Below, one piece after another: positions 39,421 through 50,270 of a stretch of DNA of 64,000 nucleotides (positions within the stretch are counted from its first letter, which is position 1; every line of letters starts with the position of its first letter). The DNA comes from Cyclotella cryptica (taxonomy: Eukaryota; Bacillariophyta; Thalassiosirophyceae; Thalassiosirales; Thalassiosiraceae). The position numbers were made by a program, and so were the translations under genes. The DNA lies in assembly GCA_013187285.1 (NCBI GenBank), contig JABMIG010000133.1, positions 124,001 through 188,000 on the forward strand. Direction: 5' to 3'. A model generated the notes under the pieces. The model did no database searches. It had not been told where the DNA came from and saw only the letters and a list, made by a program, of their open reading frames with translations.

Positions 39421-40112
39421 CTAATGCTGGTTTGAGATATTTGTGGTCACTTATGGTCACCTTCTGCCAATGGTCACCAGATTTATCAGTTTTTAAGTTA
39501 CAAATTACCACCGAAATACTTTCCTGTTACAATAAATTTCATTATTCTATCACTACCCCCAAACAATTATAACAAAACCACAGCAGTTTGCATATAATCA
39601 TCACAACATGCACGACATGTATGTACCATCGACCAAAACATAACACCGTCGCGAACATAACATTCAGATGAAAATGGTCAGTTAGCTCCACAAAGATTAT
39701 GTCCTCAAAAACAACACATATGCATCCCATCTTACCGTCGCCTTGACCACAGCTGTTATATATATAACAATGTCTCATACATAACCATATCGTTATAACT
39801 ATCTCTGTGTTATATATATAACATCGATCCAAACATAACACCATCCAGAACATAATAAATCCAGATGAAAATGCCAGTTAGCTCAACAAGAACAGTTCCT
39901 CAAAAACATCACATCTCTTCCTTATCTTACCGTCACTTTCATCACTGGTGTTATATATAAAACAACGTCGCGTACGTAACCTATTTGGTCTGCCAACAAA
40001 GTGTGTTATTCTTTCTCGGCCATGGTGATCTCGATTACATATATAACAAAAAAACAAAAACGTACCTCTTTTCATAAAAACATGTCTCTTCTCATCATCT
40101 GAATCGTCCCAT

Positions 40113-43100
40113 TCACCCCTGAGTCCTCCTCTTCTTCGGCGCTTCCCATTCATCAAAATCCGAGGGTATTTCAGGCCAAGCCACTTTGCTCCTCTTCTGT
40201 CTGTGCTTGAAATTCCCCTTCAACGCATCCTCATGTAATCTCACCCAGCGTGCTGCTTCTTCCCGAATTCTTTCACAGAAAACAAATAACCCCGGTTTGG
40301 GTGAATCGAACAGGTTATTGAATTCCCTATTGTAACGCTCCATGACATTGTTCGTTCTCTGATGTCTTTTATTGATCAAAAGAAACAGCGTTAGTTCTTT
40401 GTGGTATCATACTTCCAGCTCATATCCAAAATATCGACATCATGCTCCTGGAATAAAACAAACACTTAAAGACAGTGATACTTACATCTCTCGCCGCCAG
40501 TCCCCTCTTTCGTCCGAATTGTAATTGAACATCTCAATTAACTTTGGTTTCAACCAAGTTGGGACGAAATATTTGTTCATGAAATCTTCGAATCTCTTCT
40601 TTTCGCATCTCTTGATGCCCTTCGTCTTCTGCACCATCTCCCTGATATAATCCACCCCTTTCCGCATATCTTCTTTCCTGATGACTGTCAACAAGTCAAA
40701 CATCGGCAATATAATCTTGATGTCATCTCTCTCGAATCCCCTTTCAATCATGTTGTGTCTGATCGCCTGCTTCCAATGGAAGAAGCAACCGAGATGGTAA
40801 TCACATCCAAACCATTTCTCTATCGAATTCACCAATGCCCACTCGAAATCGTGCATCACTCCTGTCACATCAATGCCCTTTGTCCCTATGAAAAAAAAAC
40901 ACATGAAATTTTTAAGAATGACCGTTTTATTTTCATGTCAAAAAAAACCATCATGTTAGGAACTCACCCACGATGGATACTATGTGTGACCACAGTAGGT
41001 TGTACGCCTCTTCTGTTTTTTTCGTCATTGGACAATAAAATATCGGTGTATGCATGGAGCTTGCATGGTCCATGACTGAGAAGATCACTACTTGATAGAA
41101 CCCCCTTGGCGCCCCGTCAAACGTTGCATCGACATGCAAGAATAGTTTTTTATACTTCAGTAGTTTCATCAGAGGATGCAACGAGAAACCTAGAATTCTT
41201 TGTGGCCCATCCTCATCACTCCAAAAATAGAGAACATCAGAAAATTTTCCGTCTTAGTCCCATTTCCGTACTTCATCTCGATCGCTCGGAACTTATCGTC
41301 GCCATACATATCCCTGCGAGTGTTCCTAATTAAATTGCATCCCTGCCGAAGCCAAACAGCATCAGTGTTTTATACATTACAACTTTGAAGTCACACATAT
41401 CATTTGTTATATACATAACATTGTCATAAACATACCTTTCATTTGTGATCCCCCAATAATGTCATTGTTAAACGGATGAATGACAAAGTTGAGTTTATAT
41501 ATAACAATGACACATAAAAACCTGTGTTATATACATAACATCGATATATAACAAACACATAAACAACTGTGTTATATATATAACGTTGATGGAGAACTTA
41601 CCTTGTCGAATCATTTCAAGCGGTTTTCCCGAAAACAAATAGTAGTAACGTTAGCGAACATACATTCAAACTGTAAATAATATACAATTCATCGCAATGG
41701 GGCGACACTTTACCACATCCGAGCCGAGGATCCTCAGCGCACCACCTCCTCCCGCCCCCACTGTCTCTTCACGAACCATGCTCCAAATCTTCATTGGAGC
41801 TAGCCATATCTTCTCTACAGCCAACTCCGTCAAACGATTCTTGAACCTTTCTGTTAAGTCCGTCATTTCTCTCTTGTCTGGAACGTCACTGATAGATTTC
41901 CCTGTTGTTGCGGCTATTCCATTTTTACTTCTGCATACCTCGGAATGACCTCCGCTCAGAGTCCATTGTGACTCCCCTGCAGGCCCTCCCACCAATGTCA
42001 ACTTTAGCTTCGCGTCGCATTTAAAGGTACGATATGACTTGCACCTGTAATAACATGTCATTTTCCTGATGTTCGGTGTCTTCATCCTTGAGTATGGATG
42101 ACTGATCTCCCCCGTTTTTCCATAGAAGACACGCGTGGGCCACCTCTCATTAACCCAATCCTCGGTAATGCTTATCTTTTTAGAGTCTCCCAATTTTTCA
42201 TCTTTGTTCTGCTTTTGAAGTAACATTGTAAGAGATAGTTAGAAGATGGAAATATTGTAATAACAGTGCTTTCCATTGTGAAATATATATATTACCTCCT
42301 GTTTCCCTGATTCTCCACTTTCTTCTTCTGTATACTCCGCCTATCATATTTGCCGTGACCAGCAAAATATTATCAGTCCAGCTGAATCATTCCAAAGAAG
42401 ACAAAGAAAATGTGTGAGGTAGAGATGTCTCACCAAGAACTCCGCCTCTTCCGCTCCAATTTTGAGGTCCTCTGATTCTCCATTCGTGTCACTCAAATGG
42501 TCATCACCGTCATACTCAGGGGTGTATTCGTCCCAATGTTTTATCGCATGCACCCTGGTGTCCTTCAATGTATCACCGCCTAATTTTCCTCTATCATATT
42601 TTGTTGGCAAAACCAATGGCTCAAGTTCCTTCAATGATTCAGAGACTCCCTTTGTTTTATATATAACAATGCAATGTTTATATCAAAGGTGCTGTCAGTT
42701 CCCGGTTATGTATATACCGAATATTCAAAAACAACCACGATATGTTCATATCTTACCATTCCTTCCCATGGCCGAACTGTGACCGTGCCCTGTTATATAT
42801 ATAACAATGTTGTGTTCATAACAAAGGTATGTAATTAACACATTCTCACACATAACATTAATATCTTTGATCTTACCACAATACCCTTGCGCCTTGTCAT
42901 GTTGGTGCCCTCGCAGCATGTTATGTCTTTGTTTTTTGTAGCGTCATAGTCAGTGACTCCTTTAGTTATGTATTTGCTTGAGATAGCCTGACACATATGT
43001 TCTGTGTGATCTTCCGCTTCCTCTTCGATTTCTTCCTCTGAGCTGTCACTATCCAACTGTGTCGGTAACACCAATGGCACGATTTTATCCATGACGTTCT

Positions 43101-44024
43101 CATCCCCAATTCCTTGGACTCCCTTTTGTATCCATATCACAAAAATACTATTAACATCAAGAAACTTGCGCAAAAAACATCATTCTCTTAAGAAAACGCA
43201 CCAAGCCTACGTCCACCATGTTGGTGGTGCTCACAATAGTCTCGCCCATTCTCATCCCACTAGCGTGCCCTCCTCCTTTACGTCCCTTGTTATATATATA
43301 ACATCGTTGTATAACGAGATGAGTTAGATGTAGCTCACTGTCATATATGTAAGCTACACGCATAAAATGAACTCACATCCATCTGCCCTCTCACGTCGCT
43401 AGCCATCCCACTACCATGGTTCCCTCCATAACGTTCCTTGATATATATATAACAACGTTATATAACGACATGAGTTATATGTAGCTCATTTTTATATATA
43501 TAAGCAACACAAATAAATGAACTCACATTCATGTGCCCTATTCCCGAAATTCTGTTAGTCGTAGTCCTGTAAGGGTTTCTCACCGCCGCTGGCAGCGCTA
43601 CAATGCTCTGCTTGGGTGTTTTCTTGTATGGATTTACAACAACTCTGATGTTTGCTGATAGGTTTTCGTCACCGTGATTCCGTTTTCTCTTGATCGATTC
43701 TCGGTCCCTGTTTCCATCCCCATCAAAGCTGCAGCGTAATAGTAAACCTCAGTGATCTCTTTCTTTGCAGAAACGTACACCTTGTGAAGATAAGCAGTGG
43801 TCTTACCCATCACTGAAGTGGTTCCTCGGTTGCATCATGGTTGTTTCGCTATTCGAGTTCAAATGAAGTGGTGAAATATGTTCGGACAGGTCGCTGTCAT
43901 CAACATAATGATGGCATGCGCGTGGATGCTGGTATATATCTAATTCTATCGTCATTGGGATCTGTACCGAAAAATAACGTTCATATGTGTGTGGATTCTG
44001 GTATATATTCAACACACCCGTCAA
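40113..44024 (-). pseudogene. MULE transposase gene, multi-exon, probably broken
   Basis: Cut-and-paste transposase. Read from 44024 down: an acidic N-terminal region made of short exons, then a FLYWCH/WRKY-GCM1-like zinc finger (YYRCKSYRTFKCDAKLKL ... GGHSEVC, near 42000), then the MULE DDE core: D in LHVDATFDGAPRGFYQ (41130), D in GVMHDFEWAL (40850), the C/H motif in YHLGCFFHWKQA, and the E region RTNNVMERYNREFNN (40345). Clear exon joins include 43803 to 43745 (donor GGTAAGA), 43377-43436, 43285 downwards, and 40951 to 40885. The frame shifts by one base near 41240, between KTENF and DVLYFWSDEDGPQR, and the last exon also changes frame near 40390, so this copy is probably inactive unless these are sequence errors. 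Full exon structure between 41340 and 41670 is uncertain. Confidence 0.78.
43285..43527 (-). repeat. Duplicated exon-intron module in the MULE gene
   Basis: Two introns, 43437-43526 (90 bp) and 43286-43376 (91 bp), are clearly homologous: both start GTGAGTTCAT, share GAGCTACAT and AACTCAT, and end in the TATATATA palindrome before an AAG acceptor. The exons that follow each are alike too: the 20-residue exon at 43377-43436 with GGNHGSGM, and the next exon with GGGHASGM. This is a tandem duplication of an exon with its intron. Confidence 0.75.
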
Positions 44025-44362
44025 ATGACCGTTGTGGCAATGTCCCTATCGGTCCACTTGTGCTCCGTCTGTTTTATATGTCAACCTAGACAATGCAGAA
44101 ATAGGGGGAGTGCGTACCTCTGTGTATACGCGTACCACGATTTGAATATAAGTTCATATTCAGTACCTAAATTGATATGTATGTTATGATCGTATTAATG
44201 CTCTAAGAGACACATAATTCATATCATGCTAAAAAACAGTACTCCTTAAATCTAGAGTTGTCATTAAACGTGGCCGTTGTTTATGCGTTGTTATTTGTGT
44301 AACAGTGGTATATACACAACACGTGTGTGTGCAATGATCCCTCCGCCCAATACATATTTGTA

Positions 44363-44500
44363 TGCCTATATATATCAACGTTATATATATAACAATTATG
44401 ATGAAAGGGCGTCGCCACTGCTTCAACTGCGTGCCTATATATATCAATGTTATATATATAACAATTAAGATGAAAAGGGGTCGCCACTGCTTAAACTGCG
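44363..44500. repeat. Two 69-bp tandem units with GTTATATATATAAC palindrome
   Basis: Units 44363-44431 and 44432-44500 each start TGCCTATATATATCAA, contain the exact palindrome GTTATATATATAAC and then GTCGCCACTGCTT. They differ at only a few bases. A third, partial unit follows. They lie in the MULE between its two genes. Confidence 0.8.
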
Positions 44501-44610
44501 TGCTACTACCACAATGCGTTATAAATATAACATGATTTAATTTAAAACACTCGATTGTGCGACAAACAATTAACAATTAAAACCAATATGGACGTGTCTA
44601 AACCCGTCCT

Positions 44611-45594
44611 TTAGTACCTCGCCGGTGCTCTGCGCTTGCGTGCGCTTTTTCTAACAGGAGGAGCATTGTTCTGGTTCCCTCCCGGTTTGTTGTTTCCTTT
44701 GCTTCCCTGTCCCACCTCCTCCTCATGGTTCTCCTCCGCTGTGTCGTCGTCCGAAGGGCCATCTTCCTTCACAAATGTCTCGCACTCCGCATCCTGGGAG
44801 TATCCTGGCGTCTCTTCCGCTGCAAGCTTCTCCTCCTCCTTTTTGCTCCCCTCCTCTTCCCTCGCCGCTACTTCCCCAAATGTGTTGTTATCATCCCCAT
44901 TCCGTCTTCTTCCTCCCCATCTCCCTCTTTCTCTGTGCTTGCCACCGCTTCCTCATCACCATCATTCTCCGTGTCTGCCACTGATTCCTCTCTCTCGCCG
45001 CCATCGTCGTCATCGACATCGTTGACCGTTGGGGCCTCCACAATATCAAGGTCGTACAGAAGATAAGTCGCACTCATGTGCGCCTTCTTGATGTGACGCT
45101 GAAGTGCGTTAAATGCGCATACGTGTGTGCATCCGTCGGTGATGCACATCGCCTTGATTTTCATTGTCGAGGAGGTCTTCCCCAGGTAAAAACGCGGGTG
45201 GACAACGTAAGCTCCGGCGCCGTTGCGGTCGGCCATTTTAATCACTGTCTTGTCAGAGAATTGCGGTGAATAGTTCCGCTTCAACTCAGCCCACTTGCTG
45301 TCCGAATCGGACCAGTCCTTGATGGCCTTTGCGGATGGGGCGGGATCCTTGTCACACTTGGTGCTGTGGATAGCGTAGCTTCCTGGCTTCAAGAACTGGA
45401 AGCACTTTGCGCAGACTATCCCGCTCATGAATCTGGCGTGGAAAGTCAGCGCAAGTGTTCCGTGCTTGGAAAAGCACATCATGGTGTCGTGCCTGAAGTT
45501 CCCGTCGCTGTCGGCGTCGCTGCCTTCAATGTGATTAGTAACGAAGGCCCACTCGTTGGGACGTGCTCCTCATCATCTCATCGTCCGTCGCCAT
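44611..45594 (-). pseudogene. Second MULE-carried gene, zinc-finger-like acidic protein
   Basis: Unrecognised protein read from about 45594. The central part (45482-44868) has CAKCFQFLKPGSYAIHSTKC, a C2HC-like finger, and CITDGCTHVCAFNALQRHIKKAH, a C2H2-like finger, then an acidic tail. The tail continues in another frame (from GDDNNTFGEVAAREEEG) to RKSARKRRAPARY and a stop at 44611-44613, so there is a one-base shift near 44890. At the 5' end an in-frame stretch EWAFVTNHIEGSDADSDGNF also extends upstream of the first ATG and meets the likely start (45594) only with another shift. It shares strand and TIRs with the transposase. It could help bind DNA or could be a captured host gene. Confidence 0.5.
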
Positions 45595-46083
45595 GGTTGT
45601 GTTTGAAATCGGGTAGAGGGCTCGACGACAATTATGTATGGAAACAAGCGTCAAACTGGATGGACAACGTGAGGGATGCGGGATGTGGAGTTAATATATA
45701 ACGCGGTTATATATTAGACCGCGTGTTTTTGGTGTGTGTGTGTTGCTTTATGCCGGCTGTGATATACAGCCATTAATATAAAAATAATGATATAAATTCA
45801 GCCATTAATATAAAAGAATGATATGAATATTTGTCGATTCATTTAAAAATTGTAAGTTTCCTAAAACTCGATATACTGTAGATATAGCAATTTCAATTTA
45901 TATAACCGTTTTAATGTATACGGACATTTATACAAGATACTGGTGCATTTTAAGACTCGAAATGTTTAAAATCTTATTTGTGTTCTCCAAACGTTCATAA
46001 AATATATTATATAGGCCGTTTTTTTGGTGACCATTTGCCGAAAGTGACCATAATCGACCATAAATATAAAATACCCTAATGCT

Positions 46084-47029
46084 TTCTAGTATCCCAAAAC
46101 TAAATTGAAACTATCATCTGTTGAGGATTGCATTATGCAGAGAAAGACAATCGAGCCTTCTGAGGAGCTTCTGAGCAGTTTGAGAACGTACTTGCAGACC
46201 CGTCTTTCAAGTAAACAGGAGATTTGTCACAAGAGAACCAATTTTCCATTGATGTTGAGGTGGGCATGGAATAGATTGTGTAAGAGTAAATTGAAATTGA
46301 TGAATATGAATGAGTAATGGCAGAAATCAACACGAAGACGAATTAGATGTAATGCAGCTCATCTAGGAAGAAACATATCAATCTTAGGCATTGAGTTTTT
46401 ACCCAAATTTCCTTTGCAATATGTGAACTAAAGATCTTGAGTTATTAAAAATGACAATATTCAGGAGAAACATGACTCAGCAAGGCGCGGAAATAAGAGA
46501 AAAATACAAATGATTGGAGCTCTGGGAAAAATCAATTAGCACTGATGCAGATGAAACTCTTTTTTGTATGGGTATGGGGTACGGACAACAATGATGAAGA
46601 AGAAGCACTATGTAGCAATCTCTAAGCTGAATTATCTGGAGTTTCTTCAAATTAATGCAGGGAACGAGAGTCACTTTATGTGTTGTATTAAGAATCTGTT
46701 AATTGGATATTTCCCCCTTCTCCAACACTGTGTTTGATGCACTCTGTTCATATGTAAAAATAATATGACGGCATCTATTCATAATGCCAGTATTATTAAC
46801 ACACCCACTCCTACCAACTATAAATTTGGCACTACAATTTTGCTTGATGACAACAACTTAATGATACCTGCTACTATTACATACAAATCAAAACCCCTGA
46901 CATGCTTACAAGCAATGGTTCCTGTGCACCTGTTGTAAATCTGCTTACATCACTAGGTTTGCTTAAAGACTATATTATCCAATGCTTTGACATCATAATC
47001 ATCAACACACACCACGAGGAAAAAATTTT
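46084..47029. other. Spacer, nothing recognised
   Basis: No supported gene or repeat between the MULE target duplication and the inverted-repeat element at 47030. Confidence 0.4.
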
Positions 47030-47611
47030 AAGGGGTCGGTTATATGGAGCCCCCTGGGTCCGTCAGACGAAACAAACTACTTCGCCAGACGAATCATTTT
47101 TGTCAGTTAGGTGTCAGTTAGATGTCCTACTGACACCATTTTCAAGAAAAGGTATCCACTAGATTTAAAAATAAATTCAAATCGAAACCACATTTTGTCA
47201 GACGAAATCACCAAAAAGTCTTAGAGAAATAAAAAAACTTGCATGCTTGCACTAGTAAACATGGTTTTGTAAGACGAAATCGAAAGTCTTAGAGAAATAA
47301 AAAATTGCATGCTTACACTAGTAAACATGGTGTATCAAACCCCTGTCCAGAGGAAATGCATTGTCAGCATTTACCACATAGCCTTAGCACTCCTGAAGTG
47401 CAACATGTTTTTTAAATATATAGATAGCAAATGTTAATTCGTAAGTTTAGTTAAAACGATCTCCGGTCAGATTGGAAGCAAAATGGGATACCTTTTATCT
47501 TATATTCACGTCTGAATTTGAACATACCCTCGATCCGTTTTGTCAGACGAAACACCTAACTAACTTGGTTTCGTCTGACGGACCCAGGGGGCTCCATATA
47601 ACTGCCCTCTT
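47030..47611. mobile_element. Inverted-repeat element (MITE)
   Basis: 582 bp with inverted repeats of about 43 bp: after 8 variable bases both ends read GTTATATGGAGCCCCCTGGG then TCCGTCAGACGAAAC without mismatch. CAGACGAA recurs several times inside. The ends are more alike than those of the other MITEs, suggesting a young copy. No clean target duplication is seen, so the superfamily is open. No coding capacity. Confidence 0.75.
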
Positions 47612-48956
47612 GAATTCATAAAAGAAATTCAAAAATCTACAGCAATTGGGCAAAAGGTATCAACCCATGTTCCACAACAGAAGGGACATATCATGGCAAG
47701 GCTCAAAGTTTGAATGTTGGTTCAAGGGATGAAAGGGTAAGACCAAAAATGAGCCTTTTAAAGGCTTTCAACTTCAAGTTACAACAACTCAAATCAAAGA
47801 CAATTACTCTTGCCAGTGCCAATTGTTCCTCAATCTTCATTTTTTACTTTCATACTCACTGCTACTGTTGAATGCCTATTGTCATTGTTTCAGAATTGTC
47901 GGTATGGAACTGAAATGTAAACACCAATGCTAATAATCAATTGTGACATGTAATATTGAGTCCTCACTTTGATATGATAGCCCTCAGCAACACTGTATGA
48001 GAGGCAAAATATCAAGAAGTGTTTGACATACCACATGAAATGTAATACAAAGCTGTCCCATTACACCAATGTTAATGTTAGAAGCATTGATGTATAAAAA
48101 CTTTTCAATCAGCAACATAAATCTATGTACATGAAAGGCACCAATATCTAGGAGACAGTATCTAATCTTCTCTATGATCTTGATATACACAGCAGAGCTG
48201 TCGAGCATCAAAGGTAAATCTGCGGATTTGTTATTTAAAAAATTGGTGATATTATTTTATGCAATGGATGAATAGTGCATTGAGTTACACAATGAAAAAA
48301 ACATTTTTATCCCTCTTTTAGAATGCTGGCGGTGGTGCCCAGGCACTATTTTTGACAACATGGTTGATGTTGGTGATGCCATGAAACAGCAAAATCTGAT
48401 TTGCCAAAGAAACAGTTTTGAGTACCATGTAGGGAGGGTCTTGACATTCTATCAAAGACTTGATAAAATCCTGAAATTCAAGTAAAATGTGACCTTCCAG
48501 ATCAATGGTACGTGTCGGACCAGTTGATGAAGACTATCACATATGATGCACTGAAACGTTTTCCTTTGCTAAGATAATAGAGCAATACACTATAGAGATC
48601 GACATATTTTGTTTGCCATCTTTGTGACAGTGACAGAAAAGTAAAAAATTCTGGTACTTGTTTTGTTGATCATCTAAGATCTGAAATGAAACTCCTACAA
48701 AGGTCCTCATAATCATCAACAGTGGCAGCTTCATCAAAGTGGTGAGCATGGATCTAACCAAAGTGATGGTTGGAATTCTTGAATTTACTGTAGAAATCTG
48801 CAGCAAGTACAAGAAGTGACGTACAATGTGTTAATTCTGGAATAAAATGACAGATATTGGATGGTGTCTAACTCCCCATCTCAGCTTTGGTCAATCATCA
48901 CATGCTTTTTGTTAAAGAGGAATGGCAAAATGTACACTTGATTGTGTCAAGGACTA
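47612..48956. other. Spacer, nothing recognised
   Basis: AT-rich, short open frames only, no repeat structure noted. Confidence 0.4.
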
Positions 48957-49426
48957 CCGTAATTATCGGTGTATAAGAACCGGAAAATTTCGGGTCATTT
49001 ACAAAAGATACAATATGTGGTTCATATACTACGAATCAAGCTAGTGTCCCTATCGCGATGAATAAATAAATGTATCTGAAGTAAGTCCCCTATTTACTTG
49101 TCATGTAAGGTACAAGTACTGTATGACTCTCTTTCCCGCCGAAGGTTGATTGTTGTGTGCGAGAGATGTTGTGTGATGTGTGTGGTTGTTGTGTGCGTGA
49201 TGTGTGGTGAGTTTTCAGTCATCGTACTGTAACTCAGCAAATAATGGGACCCACGTGGACCAATACATATGGGCGTATTGCTCCCAATGAGGAGAATCTA
49301 AATGACCAAGGTTTATTGTCAACAGAGTGTGTTAACTGGCCGAAAACGGAAAATGTCCGGCAAAATGGGTCATTTTGCAGTGGTGGATCTTATATACCGG
49401 TGGTTCTTATACACCGGTAATTACGG
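48957..49426. mobile_element. Tc1/mariner-type MITE
   Basis: 470 bp, flanked by TA on both sides, with 25-bp inverted repeats CCGTAATTATCGGTGTATAA / CCGTAATTACCGGTGTATAA continuing GAACC, one mismatch. Related inside to the MITE at 34337. The outer bases TACCGTA match those of the Tigger element at 13312. Confidence 0.78.
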
Positions 49427-49428
49427 TA

Positions 49429-50270
49429 GAACATTAAATATGGTGTTGGAGAGGTGCATGAAGGCACTGATGGTACAAGTGGGTGGAACATACTGCAGAA
49501 CATCTGGAGAGACCACTATGGGTGTATTGGTGTGGTTATAGCATCAATCAACAGGCATCAATACTGGCTGAAGCAGAAACATGTCAAAGAAGGAGGGATA
49601 AGATGGCCATGGTGTTGTTTATGCTCAAATGTTGGTGGCTCAAAAAATTGATCTGGTAATCAAGCTGTCCATAGGTCTAACATGAAACAGACCCCGAGTT
49701 GAGCAAAAAATAGAGGTAATACATCTCCATTCTTTAAAAACAAGCATCGTATTACGAAAGCCACCCATTGGCAGTGTTGGCATGGTGGTGTTACATGGGA
49801 CTAGAGGCTGAGTAGAGGGTCATTACATAAGACTGTAGAACCCGATATCCCTAGGTTACGTCATGGCGAAACACCAATAACGGACGAAAGATACCCCCCG
49901 CGGAGTCAGTTGGCCATTTTTGGCTTCTGGTCATGGCTGTCATCAGAAAAACGCGAGGAGAATGCCTGTTGCAATCGTTTGCGCCCTATTCAGCGAAAAC
50001 AGAATGATACTATTGCATCCTTCCCTGTTGTCGTTGACTTTGCACTTACCCCTATCTACGAGATAGCCTTTTTTTACTTTGGGTGATGTGGGGCACAAAA
50101 GCCATATCTTGTTGTTATTACGTATAAGATAGGTAAAATTAAGAAATAAAATGTTATTTTACCTTTAGAAAACGAAATTGACGGCGTATTATTTTCCTGA
50201 CACAAGCTACGAACCACTCTTGAAGCCATCGGCTGCATCAAATCAATCAGCGCATCGAACAAAAACAACC
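49429..50270. other. Spacer and probable promoter of the DUF7869-like gene
   Basis: No gene seen. The region should carry the 5' flank of the gene starting at 50271. Confidence 0.35.

Larger units (their letters stand above)
39429..46075 (-). mobile_element. Mutator-like element (MULE) with TIRs and 8-bp target duplication
   Basis: A 6,647-bp DNA transposon. The terminal inverted repeats are 50 bp (39429-39478 and 46026-46075): left GGTTTGAGATATTTGTGGTC..., right on the minus strand GGTATTTTATATTTATGGTC..., matching at 40 of 50 positions and both ending AATGGTCACC. The 8-bp sequence CTAATGCT lies directly outside both ends (39421-39428 and 46076-46083), the expected length for Mutator target duplications. 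Inside, on the minus strand, are a MULE transposase gene and a second gene. Introns and spacers carry many copies of GTTATATATATAAC. The perfect target duplication points to fairly recent insertion, though the genes have a few lesions. Confidence 0.88.

Noticed and set aside
44636-45066. Plus-strand frames rich in S, P and L
   Set aside because: Antisense shadows of the acidic tail of the second MULE gene.
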